Notes under the pieces: model-generated
What the model was told of the DNA's origin: nothing
The model's database searches: none
The model's input: only the letters and a program-made list of their open reading frames with translations
Source: Larkinella punicea
Lineage (GTDB): Bacteria; Bacteroidota; Bacteroidia; Cytophagales; Spirosomataceae
DNA: 64,000 nt
NCBI RefSeq assembly: GCF_003334855.1
Contig: NZ_QOWE01000001.1
Coordinates: forward strand, 124,001-188,000
Direction of reading: 5' to 3'
Translations under genes and position numbers: made by a program
Shown here: piece by piece, positions 33,248 through 40,610 of the stretch
Position numbering within the stretch: the stretch's first letter is position 1
How the letters are laid out: each line of letters opens with the position of its first letter

Positions 33248-35020
33248 ATGTTCACTAAAAATGCACTGCGCCAATTGGCCGGTAGTACGGTATTCGGTCG
33301 GGGTGAAGACTATTACCGGCAGGGTGCCGTAAAAAAACTCAAACAGCGGGGCAACACGTTTGAGGCAATCGTCTATGGCTCCGATCGATACAACGTCAGC
33401 CTGACCTTGCGGGGGAAGGAATTTGATGTGGAATGCGATTGCCCATACGGTTACGAATACGAGGGTATATGCAAGCATTGTGTCGCGCTGGGTTTGGCCG
33501 TTCTCGACCAGTTTGGCACAAAACAGCTCGCTGCGGAAGCGGTTTCATCCACGGATAGTCTGCCGCCTGTCCATCTGGACACGCTTTGGCAACAAACCAC
33601 CGTCGAGCAGAAAACCGCCTTTCTACGCCAGCTTCTCGACAAACAACCGGATTTACGCGCTCAGTTGGCGCAGTTTGTCGGACTAAAAAACAACCCGGTT
33701 CCGTCCACAGAGCCCGCCAGCGTCGAGGCCGTCAGTACGGAAGTGTTCGAAGCCCTGTCGGATCTGCGGTTTGATGACGAGACGCTGGAGATGGACGATG
33801 ACGATTATTATTCGGAAGAAAATCCCGACCCGGAACCGCTGATCGAAGACGTATTACGCCCCTACGCCGAGCAGGTGGGCACGGCTTTTCGGCAAGGGCG
33901 GCTACTGGATGCCATGCGGATTTACCTCGGCGTTTATGAGGGAACGCAGGCGGCTTTTGAACCGGCACACGACGAATATAGCTCCATTGAGGACTATCCA
34001 AGTCAATCCCTAAAAGTCTGGCATCGGCTACTTGAACCTGACTATCAGCGACTTTCGCAGCAGGTGATCAGTTCGGAGGATGTGCGTTGGGCGATGAATC
34101 AACTGGGCGAACGGGTTCATTTTTTTGACGAAGCCGAAAACAACGATGAGGAGCTTTACTACGACCTGAAAGCCTTCGAACCGTTGATGCTGGCGCTGTC
34201 GACCGACCGCGTTATGGCCGCCGAAGTGCGTCGGGCCATCGAAAATTTCCACTGGGAGCGAATGGGCGTTGAGTATGTGCTGCTGCGCATTGCCGACACC
34301 ACCGGCGACACCGTGCTCTGGGTAAAAACCGCCGAGCAATTTTCGGAGCGAGATGCCCTAATTGGTTTGCAACTGCTTCAGCATCATCACCGTTCCGGCG
34401 ATCATCCGGCACTCATCAACGCGCTGCTACGACTTACCAAACGGTTTCCCGGCACCTTCGATGCGTTTATTCTCGAAAATCTGAACGACCCGTTGCTCAC
34501 GCCCGGCGATGCGCTGAACCTGTATTTGCAGGCGCTCGAAAACCGCAGCCGGTCGCAGGGCAGTCTGGCCGATTACCAGAAACTGCGCACGTTCTGGAGC
34601 GAAGACCAGCGCAACCGGTTTGTCGATAGTCTGAAAAGTAAAAGTGGGATGGTCCATAACCAGTTGTTTTACGCCCAGGTGCTGCAGGTCGAAAACCGTC
34701 CGGCCGAGCTTTTGAAACTGGTCAAAAATGCCGACTGGCTATATGTCCAAGGGATGAACACGATTCTGACCTTAACCGCGAAGTTTTACCCCAACGAGTG
34801 CATGGATCTGGTGATGGAGCGCAGCGCGCAATACCTCGACAACGGTCAGCGGGGCCGCGCAACGTACGTGTCCATCGCGAGCTGGCTGACGGCGCTCAAC
34901 GGTTTCCAGTCGCTGAAACCGCAGGTAGCGATTTACGCCGAGCATTTGTATAAGACGTACAGCCGGTTGAACGCGTTGCGCGAGGAGTTAAGGAATGGGG
35001 GGCTGGTGCGGGGGAAGTGA
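33248..35020 (+). CDS. SWIM zinc-finger domain protein
   Basis: A 590-residue cytoplasmic protein. ATG at 33248 is chosen over an upstream in-frame TTG at 33191. The N terminus (ALRQLAGSTVFGRGEDYYRQ) leads to a SWIM zinc finger at ~55-85 (ECDCPYGYEYEGICKHCVAL, the CxC...CxH ligands). An acidic stretch (~165-195) and a long alpha-helical, TPR/HEAT-like region follow. SWIM domains bind DNA or proteins and usually accompany SNF2 helicases, but no helicase gene is adjacent. It is divergent from the sugar dehydrogenase. The role is unknown. Confidence 0.82.
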   Translation: MFTKNALRQLAGSTVFGRGEDYYRQGAVKKLKQRGNTFEAIVYGSDRYNVSLTLRGKEFDVECDCPYGYEYEGICKHCVALGLAVLDQFGTKQLAAEAVSSTDSLPPVHLDTLWQQTTVEQKTAFLRQLLDKQPDLRAQLAQFVGLKNNPVPSTEPASVEAVSTEVFEALSDLRFDDETLEMDDDDYYSEENPDPEPLIEDVLRPYAEQVGTAFRQGRLLDAMRIYLGVYEGTQAAFEPAHDEYSSIEDYPSQSLKVWHRLLEPDYQRLSQQVISSEDVRWAMNQLGERVHFFDEAENNDEELYYDLKAFEPLMLALSTDRVMAAEVRRAIENFHWERMGVEYVLLRIADTTGDTVLWVKTAEQFSERDALIGLQLLQHHHRSGDHPALINALLRLTKRFPGTFDAFILENLNDPLLTPGDALNLYLQALENRSRSQGSLADYQKLRTFWSEDQRNRFVDSLKSKSGMVHNQLFYAQVLQVENRPAELLKLVKNADWLYVQGMNTILTLTAKFYPNECMDLVMERSAQYLDNGQRGRATYVSIASWLTALNGFQSLKPQVAIYAEHLYKTYSRLNALREELRNGGLVRGK

Positions 35021-35137
35021 GTTTGACAGGAATCGGATGTTGAACCACCAAAAAATAGTTGAACCTTGTGTCCGGTTTTCAACGGCTCAATCGTCTTTAG
35101 AAAGAAAGGATCAATCGTACTTAAAACTCACCACAAA

Positions 35138-35596
35138 ATGACGTTCCCGAACATTTTCACCACCGCCGTTTCAGAAAAAGTAGTTCAACGCATCAACCAA
35201 CTAAAACCGGACACCCAACCTCTGTGGGGTAAAATGACCGTCGCCCAGATGCTGGCGCATTGCAACGTCACGTATGAAATGACGTACGAAAACCAGCATC
35301 CCAGGCCCAATTTTCTGATGAAGTTCATCCTCAAGACCTTCGTCAAGAAAGCCGTCACCGGTCCGGCACCCTACCAACGCAATTCGCAAACCGCTCCCGC
35401 TTTTCTCATCAAAGACGCCCGGGATTTTGAAGCCGAACGAAACCGGCTGATCGCTTACCTCTCCAAAACGCAGCAACTGGGCGAAAACCATTTTGACAAC
35501 AAGGAATCACACTCCTTCGGCAACCTGAGTAAAGACGAATGGAATACGATGTTTTATAAGCACCTGGATCATCATTTGGGGCAGTTTGGGGTGTGA
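35138..35596 (+). CDS. DUF1569 / DinB-like protein
   Basis: A 152-residue soluble protein of the DUF1569 family, a relative of the four-helix DinB/YfiT fold. Recognisable parts are PLWGKMTVAQMLAHCNVTYE (a family His), FLMKFILKTFVKKAVTGPAP, and the C-terminal LSKDEWNTMFYKHLDHHLGQ with two His residues that would complete a metal site. The start gives a normal family length. Function is unknown; related proteins are metal-dependent thiol transferases. Confidence 0.82.
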   Translation: MTFPNIFTTAVSEKVVQRINQLKPDTQPLWGKMTVAQMLAHCNVTYEMTYENQHPRPNFLMKFILKTFVKKAVTGPAPYQRNSQTAPAFLIKDARDFEAERNRLIAYLSKTQQLGENHFDNKESHSFGNLSKDEWNTMFYKHLDHHLGQFGV

Positions 35597-35652
35597 GTTG
35601 CTGTCTCAAATGTCAAAGAGAGCATAGCAACGTGAAAGTTCAGGAATGTTAA

Positions 35653-36282
35653 CTAGCCATTTTTATTCTCCTCAATCCAACCAATAACACAAGCAACATA
35701 GTCCAGGAAAGTCAGTCGTTCTTCGTCTAAGCGGGAAGCCTGGCAAATCGCAGACAGGTCATTTTCAAATGATTCATAACGGTCAGCAAAAAATGCCGCA
35801 CCGGGCAACCGACGGCGGGAACTCGTTGACAAAAAATCTCTTACGTGACGGATTACCTGATCAATTTCTAAATTATGTGCTTTAATATCCTGCCCGCTCA
35901 GATCTGAAATGAATCGTTGATAGCGGTATTGTTCGACGTCCATCACAACGTACCGCTTGTTCCGATTGTAGCTTTTCGGAGGAGCAAAGTGATGAGCACC
36001 AATAAAAATTCCCAGTTCTAAAGGCATGTTAAACCGGGCGAGCTGCGAACGTTGATCGAGGTCTGCTTTTGAGATGTCGTGAATACCGTACCGGCACTCG
36101 TCAATTAACTTGATAATCTTCTGGATGCGAACGTCGCCCGTACTGTCTTCTTCCAATGCACAGCGGGCCGTGAAACCGCAGTCGTGAATCGTAAACGTGA
36201 TGGCCCGGAAAAGAGGTTGGTAGGTTTCGTCAAAGGGACAATTGATAAAAACGTTATCCAGATAAGAACTCGGCTCGGTCAT
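35653..36282 (-). CDS. NDT/TIR-like Rossmann-fold protein of unknown function
   Basis: A 209-residue soluble protein. The opening VFINCPFDETYQPLFRAI and the middle CRYGIHDISKAD plus RFNMPLELGIFIGA look like the nucleoside 2-deoxyribosyltransferase / TIR superfamily: beta-strand starts, then an Asp and a conserved Glu (in PLELG) at the place of the catalytic acid. This is pattern-based; the exact family is unnamed to me. It overlaps the upstream small gene by ATGA, so the two are translated together. Its position beside transposase and toxin remnants suggests a defence or stress effector that may act on a nucleotide, but this is inference. Confidence 0.6.
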   Translation of the reverse strand: MTEPSSYLDNVFINCPFDETYQPLFRAITFTIHDCGFTARCALEEDSTGDVRIQKIIKLIDECRYGIHDISKADLDQRSQLARFNMPLELGIFIGAHHFAPPKSYNRNKRYVVMDVEQYRYQRFISDLSGQDIKAHNLEIDQVIRHVRDFLSTSSRRRLPGAAFFADRYESFENDLSAICQASRLDEERLTFLDYVACVIGWIEENKNG

Positions 36283-36536
36283 TTCTTCTTGATCGTCTTG
36301 ACAGCCTTCCGGATCTTGTTGACCTCCGAAGATTTCACTTTAGGATGCCCTTTTACCTGTATTTTAGCCGCTAGCTTCTGATCAGGCGTCAGTTCGGCTT
36401 GTTGTTGCTTACGGGCCTCGCCCAATGTTTTGTCCTTCCGGATCTTCCGGCCATTTGCCCCATAGAGCGGGATGCCCAATTCTTTTTCAATCGTGCCTAT
36501 CTTCTTGTCGGACCGGGTTCTGCGCTCTGTACTCAT
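36279..36536 (-). CDS. Small basic protein coupled to the NDT/TIR-like gene
   Basis: An 85-residue, Lys/Arg-rich protein (start MSTERRTRS at 36536). The N terminus has SDKKIGTIEKELGIPLYGAN, which resembles a short helix-turn-helix or antitoxin-like segment. The C terminus is a lysine tail (KVKSSEVNKIRKAVKTIKKK). It ends in an ATGA overlap with the following gene, a layout common in two-gene toxin-antitoxin or effector-partner cassettes. No known family is recognised. Confidence 0.55.
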   Translation of the reverse strand: MSTERRTRSDKKIGTIEKELGIPLYGANGRKIRKDKTLGEARKQQQAELTPDQKLAAKIQVKGHPKVKSSEVNKIRKAVKTIKKK

Positions 36537-36675
36537 GGGCTTGCTTTTTCTGTTTAAAAATACAGGAATAACCGTAGTTTTCAAATTCAAGGCTATTTCT
36601 GAGTGACTTCGGAGCGTCATCTAGCGCAGTGCCTTACATTTGAACTGATCGTTGACTTTCAAAACACCCTATTAT

Positions 36676-37161
36676 TCATCTGGGCGGTAATGTCTCAGTT
36701 TGGGAATAATTTCTTTTTTTGCTGGTTTCCAGCGTATCAATTCTTACTCGCATTGCGTTGATTGTTGAGTCAGTCTTTGTATCTATTGAGTCTTTTGTCA
36801 ACAGCGGGGGTAGTAAAAAAGCAATTATTGCTGCGACTGCCGAAACGTAGGCTGCATACTTTGATTCCTTTGCGGATTTGGCAGCATCAACCGTTGCTTT
36901 TGCTGTATCAAGAGTAGCTTGGTGTATCTCGTTCTCTCTTTTCTTGTTGGCGGCTACCCAATTATCAAAGCCACCTGCTTCGTGGACTTCAATTCCTATC
37001 TGAGTTATGTCATAAGTTTTTTCTCGTGGCACAATAAGCCCGTAGGCTTTCATTTTACGGTAAGCACTACGATACAATTCAGTGCTGTTGCCGGTAATGG
37101 CTATATATTCGCCATCAATAATGTCCTGCAAAATTTGATTTATCTGTTCAGATTCGGTCAT
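36676..37161 (-). CDS. Small membrane protein coupled to the transposase gene
   Basis: A 161-residue protein of unknown family. Residues 1-65 look like a winged-helix module (LYRSAYRKMKAYGLIVPRE, YDITQIGIEVHEAGGF). A helical Ala/Lys-rich stretch follows, then one transmembrane segment at ~105-125 (YVSAVAAIIAFLLPPLL) and a polar C terminus. Its start overlaps the transposase stop by four bases (ATGA). That coupling is unusual for a gene next to an insertion sequence, and it may be a passenger of the element. Confidence 0.5.
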   Translation of the reverse strand: MTESEQINQILQDIIDGEYIAITGNSTELYRSAYRKMKAYGLIVPREKTYDITQIGIEVHEAGGFDNWVAANKKRENEIHQATLDTAKATVDAAKSAKESKYAAYVSAVAAIIAFLLPPLLTKDSIDTKTDSTINAMRVRIDTLETSKKRNYSQTETLPPR

Positions 37162-37988
37162 TTGTCCGTCAGTTCAACTAATTGCTGAATCGTCATTAGT
37201 CGGGTTGCCAACTGTGCTTCCATTGCTGGGGTGACGCGTAAGGTCTTATGTACCTTGCAGAAGTTGTAATATACAAAATGCAGTGCAATCGCATGGCAAT
37301 GGTTTTCAACCTTCTTTGAAAAGCCGTTAGTCAGCCGCATAAACCGTCGCATGTGCATTCGCATCGTCAGTTTTTGACGTTCAACGTAGGAAGTAGAAAT
37401 ATGCGCTTCATCCGGGCGACCGTCGATAATAGTCTTTTTCGCCCCGGCGTATTCTACTGAACTATACCGCTTGTCATTTCCTCCCTGTGCTGAACCGTAA
37501 ATCTTGACCAGTTGAGCGAAGTCAATATCACCTTCAAACGTCGCTTCAACCGCCGTTAAAGATGGCTTGAATCCGTCTGTAGTTAATTGAAGGCGGTTAG
37601 TGATGCGGCTTTTAACATCCTGTATGAATTCATAGGCAGATTCCGCGTCACGATTGCCCACAAACCAGCTAACAATCAACTTGCTATCCACTTCTATGCC
37701 TATCCAAGTCCAAACGTCACCTGCTTTATCCGGTGCAGCTATCGCACTTTCTACGTTCTTTTCTTTGGCATAAACGAAGCTCCAAATTTCGTCACACTGA
37801 ACGCGCTAGCTATCCACACCAATAACCGTTACATCGTGGAACCGTTGGCAAGCCGCACCCACATCAACCAGTAACTTTGTAACGGTGTTGATCGAAACGT
37901 CCGCAACGCGTGAGGTAGCGCGTAGACTCAGGCCTTCAACTAGGAGTTGAATGATTTGGGTGCTTTTGGCAATTGGTAGCTTGTTCAT
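37158..37988 (-). pseudogene. IS1-family-like transposase with an in-frame amber stop
   Basis: The frame reads from MNKLPIAKSTQ (37988) through a helix-turn-helix (VEGLSLRATSRVADVSINTV) to an in-frame TAG at 37807-37809. It then continues in the same frame with RVQCDEIWSF, TDGFKP, DFAQLVKIYGS, STSYVERQKLTMRM and a normal C terminus. The IS1-type DDE-like residues are retained. Related proteins usually have Lys (AAG) where the TAG lies, so one substitution explains the break. I see no terminal inverted repeats bounding a complete insertion sequence. Either it is inactive, or the stop is read through. Confidence 0.8.
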
Positions 37989-38344
37989 GAGGTAAACACA
38001 CAACATTATGCTTAGTCAGTCAAGCATTTAATCAGTTTAATTTTAACTGTTTTATTGTAATTAAACGGACGTGTTTATTGACATAAACTGTTGATAAACA
38101 CTTGCTTCGTAACAAAACGTGTCGTATTATTGCAGTCAGAAAACGCTATATAGCGTAACGGGCAATTGCAAAAAGCGAACCCAAAAGTTGGACCGCATTG
38201 CAATTGAATGTAAAGAAAGTCAGGGGATTACGTTTAAGGAATTTGAGCGAAACAATTAGGAATTGTAACAGCGAAAGTGCCGAAAATGGACTCTTCTAAA
38301 GATAAGGGCTGACAAAAGCGCCAACTTCTGCCAGCCCCCGTCGC
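37989..38344. other. AT-rich intergenic region upstream of the transposase
   Basis: This space between the transposase start and the next minus-strand ORF is AT-rich. It contains the self-complementary motif ACGCTATATAGCGT near 38142-38155 and a possible 46-codon plus-strand ORF (38119-38259). No terminal repeat or target duplication was recognised. Confidence 0.45.
38119..38259 (+). CDS. Possible 46-residue small protein
   Basis: A GTG-initiated frame encoding a short basic protein, with a Cys-containing N half and a C half reading QKLDRIAIECKESQ then GITFKEFERNN. Composition and the amphipathic C half look protein-like, but there is no homology evidence, and GTG plus short length make this uncertain. 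Confidence 0.28.
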   Translation: MSYYCSQKTLYSVTGNCKKRTQKLDRIAIECKESQGITFKEFERNN

Positions 38345-38479
38345 CTAGCGACGTTTACGTTGGTGACGACATGGACGGTCGTTGCCGATTCTGATTAACC
38401 CACGCTTCTTACGTGGGGGAAACGTTGGTCGTGTAACACCAAAGTGCTCACGGGCAATAGACTTGTTTTTTGTTTTCAC
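38345..38479 (-). CDS. Possible 44-residue Arg/Lys-rich small protein
   Basis: A GTG-initiated frame, bounded upstream by in-frame stops. It starts KTKNKSIAREHFGVTRPTFP and continues PRKKRGLIRIGNDRP then RHQRKRR. It is strongly basic with no low-complexity runs, as in many small phage-like or DNA-binding proteins. It lies just downstream of a tRNA-like sequence on the same strand. No family is recognised. Confidence 0.35.
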   Translation of the reverse strand: MKTKNKSIAREHFGVTRPTFPPRKKRGLIRIGNDRPCRHQRKRR

Positions 38480-38516
38480 AGTCTACTAGTTAACCCTGAC
38501 GTTTGTCCGTCAGGTT

Positions 38517-38591
38517 GTGGAATGGGTGGGATTCGAACCCACGGCGTAGAGGTCTCTAATCTGTACGCGCCGTACCAAACGACTCCATCCT
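38517..38591 (-). other. Degenerate tRNA-like sequence
   Basis: On the minus strand a perfect T-arm (GTGGGTTCGAATCCCAC) is followed by CCATTCCA, a 3' acceptor strand with discriminator base. Upstream, a D-arm-like GTCG-TTTGGTA-CGGC element and a 5' GGATGGA strand give about the right overall length. The acceptor pairs poorly unless one base is restored, and no regular anticodon stem forms. It is probably a tRNA remnant or an integration-site fragment. No amino acid can be assigned. Confidence 0.5.
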
Positions 38592-38642
38592 TTTCCCTTC
38601 ACTCAACCCCGGATTCGGCTCGAACCTTGTCCGGGGTTATTT

Positions 38643-39437
38643 TTAACTCTCTTTTTCCTCACTAACTGGTATCTCACCACCTTCTGCTATTATTTCCTCT
38701 GCCGTCAAGTAATTCAAACTTAGACGCTTTTGCTCTAGTGCTGATTTATAGTTTGGCAGCAGGTCGTTTGGGCTCGTACCCCCATTTTCAAAAAATCGGG
38801 GCAAACCATGTATATAGTGTTTTCTTGCCTTTTTGCCTTTCCCTATGGCACGAGTATAAAATGGTAGGCCAATTATGGTTTTACGAATCCTCGATTCTTT
38901 CATTGCACTACGCATAACACCTTGCATAGCTTTGTCTGTCATTTGGTAGTATTCATAGAACTCCTCGGTAATCAACAGGGTGTCTAATTCGTTTAGAGCT
39001 ATAAAAACCGAGTCCCGCCAATATTCACTTTCTGGTCTTACACGGGTTTTATATATCCCTGCCGGTGTTGGCGGTATTTGGTTGTCAGTCTCTGGGTTTT
39101 CTTTTTTAGGCTCTGTTTCAGCATCACCATCTTTAATATCATCAGTAGAAATAGGCGGGTCTGTTACTGTTTCCGGGGTTGTCACAACCACTTCGGACGG
39201 CGTAATAGCTTCTTTTATTCCATTCTTTGCCTTAGTGAATTCTTCCCTTATTTCGTCTGCTAACTTCTGAATGAGTTCCAGCTCAACTTTTGCCGCATTT
39301 GCCGCATCAGCGGCATCTTTTTCTTTGGTAACGATCTCACCCCATCTTTTGAGAACAAAAGAGAATTCAGCAGATATACCCTGTTTCCTTACTTCCTCTG
39401 GAATGAGGGATTCTCTAGGACTACGAGATATTGTCAT
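38643..39437 (-). CDS. Hypothetical protein, coiled coil plus disordered linker
   Basis: A 264-residue protein from ATG at 39437; the frame extends to a GTG at 39521 inside a palindrome. Residues ~30-90 form an Ala/Glu/Lys-rich coiled coil. Residues ~90-145 are a low-complexity Thr/Glu/Pro linker. The C-terminal ~115 residues look globular (RDSVFIALNELDTLLITEEF, GLPRFFENGGTSPNDLLP). No domain is recognised. It is flanked by mobile and toxin remnants, so it probably belongs to the same acquired segment. Confidence 0.55.
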   Translation of the reverse strand: MTISRSPRESLIPEEVRKQGISAEFSFVLKRWGEIVTKEKDAADAANAAKVELELIQKLADEIREEFTKAKNGIKEAITPSEVVVTTPETVTDPPISTDDIKDGDAETEPKKENPETDNQIPPTPAGIYKTRVRPESEYWRDSVFIALNELDTLLITEEFYEYYQMTDKAMQGVMRSAMKESRIRKTIIGLPFYTRAIGKGKKARKHYIHGLPRFFENGGTSPNDLLPNYKSALEQKRLSLNYLTAEEIIAEGGEIPVSEEKES

Positions 39438-39515
39438 GTTTGTTGTAGTTATAGGCAAATCTACGTAGAACCCATGTACTACACAAGGAGTTTCAACAAA
39501 GAATTTTTTTGTTGT

Positions 39516-39546
39516 AGCCACATAGTACGATTCGTACTATGTGGCT
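39516..39546. promoter_or_regulatory. 31-base near-perfect palindrome
   Basis: The 15-base arms AGCCACATAGTACGA and TCGTACTATGTGGCT are perfectly complementary around a single T. It overlaps the possible GTG start of the hypothetical gene and lies 79 bases upstream of its ATG. It could be an operator for a dimeric repressor or part of a hairpin in the leader. Confidence 0.5.
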
Positions 39547-39785
39547 TGTACTGCTCTGGTAGTTACCTGGTACTTATTTGGTATGAGGTTGTTATAAACT
39601 GCGTATAGGTGTTTTGGGTAAGAAAAAACCAAATTGTAGAATCTGAGTCTACTTAGAATACCTTGTATTATTTCTGGAGCCATTATGCAGTACTACAACA
39701 AAGTCTAGCTGAATGTTCATGGCAGATTCCAAAATATTTTCTGGGATAAACGTGATAGTTTTACGCTCTATACAATTTCAACAAA

Positions 39786-39810
39786 AAAACCGCCGTGTCT
39801 GGGCGGTTTT
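39786..39810. terminator. Bidirectional rho-independent terminator
   Basis: The stem AAAACCGCC / GGCGGTTTT with a 7-base loop carries A- and T-tracts on the two sides. On the minus strand it follows the small frameshifted gene that ends at 39842. Confidence 0.8.
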
Positions 39811-39841
39811 AGCAAATCATTTCGTAGGTCTATATGCCTTA

Positions 39842-40075
39842 TTACCCCTTCTTCCACCGCTTCGCTGCCGCCTTCTTCGCTATCTCTTTCCGTTGTTCAG
39901 GGGTTAGACTCTTCGCCCCTCGCTTCACCGCCCTTCAAACCTCCTAACCTTCCCAATGCCACCGCTGCCAGATTTTTTGTATCTTCGGGGTATCATTTGG
40001 TGCTTCGCCGGTTGCTATGTCAACAATGAGCTTTGCAAGCTGGTTTGCGTCTTTGGGTCTATCTTTCTTTGCCAT
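39842..40075 (-). pseudogene. Small frameshifted gene (LTPEQRKEIAKKAAAKRW family)
   Basis: Three consecutive frames must be joined to give one protein. MAKKDRPKDANQLAKLIVDI starts at 40075. LAAVALGRLGGLKGGEAR follows in a second frame. GAKSLTPEQRKEIAKKAAA then KRWKKG and TAA at 39842 lie in a third. From memory this order matches small conserved Bacteroidota proteins that are a single frame elsewhere. The first shift is at an A6 run and the second at a G4 run, so homopolymer sequencing errors or true decay are both possible. A terminator follows. The family function is unknown. Confidence 0.65.
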
Positions 40076-40076
40076 A

Positions 40077-40298
40077 CTACAAAGCCAAAAGGCTTCCTTG
40101 AACGATCAAGCAATTTCCAAATCGAAGAAATTCAAACTGAGACATTACCCGAATGTGGTCCGCTAATTCCCATAAGCTTGACACACAAACATAGACAGTA
40201 TCAGCCTGTTCAATGGCTTTCACTGACCTGGTCGACAGTGCTTTTTGATTGCGAGTCAGGTAATCCAACACGATGGTATCGATAATGATCTCGTCCAT
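40077..40298 (-). pseudogene. Truncated PIN-domain (VapC-type) toxin
   Basis: A 73-residue protein carrying only the first half of a PIN domain: MDEIIIDTIVLDYL with the first catalytic Asp, ADTVYVCVSSLWELADHI with the next acid. The later acidic residues needed for the nuclease site are missing, and normal PIN toxins are about 120-135 residues. It overlaps the upstream small gene by TGATG. The truncation point abuts the frameshifted gene at 40075. Confidence 0.65.
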
Positions 40299-40462
40299 CA
40301 AAAACTAAAATTACCTTCTCCCGTTTGAATATCCTTCTCCCAGATATTCTCGGGGCTTTTACCAAAAAACGGTTTTAGGGTCGAGTTATCCAGATTCCGC
40401 TTCTTCTTCGGTTTTGCTATTTTCTCCGGCTCCCGGGCGCGAACGGTTTTTGTCGGCTTCAT
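40298..40462 (-). CDS. Small antitoxin-like partner of the PIN toxin
   Basis: A 54-residue basic protein (MKPTKTVRAREPEKIAKPKK at the start; ENIWEKDIQTGEGNFSF at the end). Its stop overlaps the PIN gene start (TGATG), the usual antitoxin-toxin coupling. It lacks an obvious DNA-binding N-terminal domain and may bind the toxin only through its C-terminal tail. The role is inferred from position. Confidence 0.45.
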   Translation of the reverse strand: MKPTKTVRAREPEKIAKPKKKRNLDNSTLKPFFGKSPENIWEKDIQTGEGNFSF

Positions 40463-40610
40463 CGGTTCATCATCGTTTACTAAATCAAATTTACATAATA
40501 ATAAACTATCAAGACAACTTTGCTAATTGATCAACCAACCAAGTTGGTTCCGGTGACAGCTTCATAAAACCGCATGAGCATCACTTTGTCAATCAGCATT
40601 CCCACCCTCC

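Noticed and set aside
37158-38591. Amber-suppressor tRNA reading the TAG in the transposase
   Set aside because: The plus strand has a CTCTAAT string resembling a CUA anticodon loop, but the T-arm is on the minus strand and no cloverleaf forms in that orientation.
39713-39907. Short plus-strand frame across the terminator at 39.8 kb
   Set aside because: It includes the terminator stem and the antisense of the frameshifted small gene.
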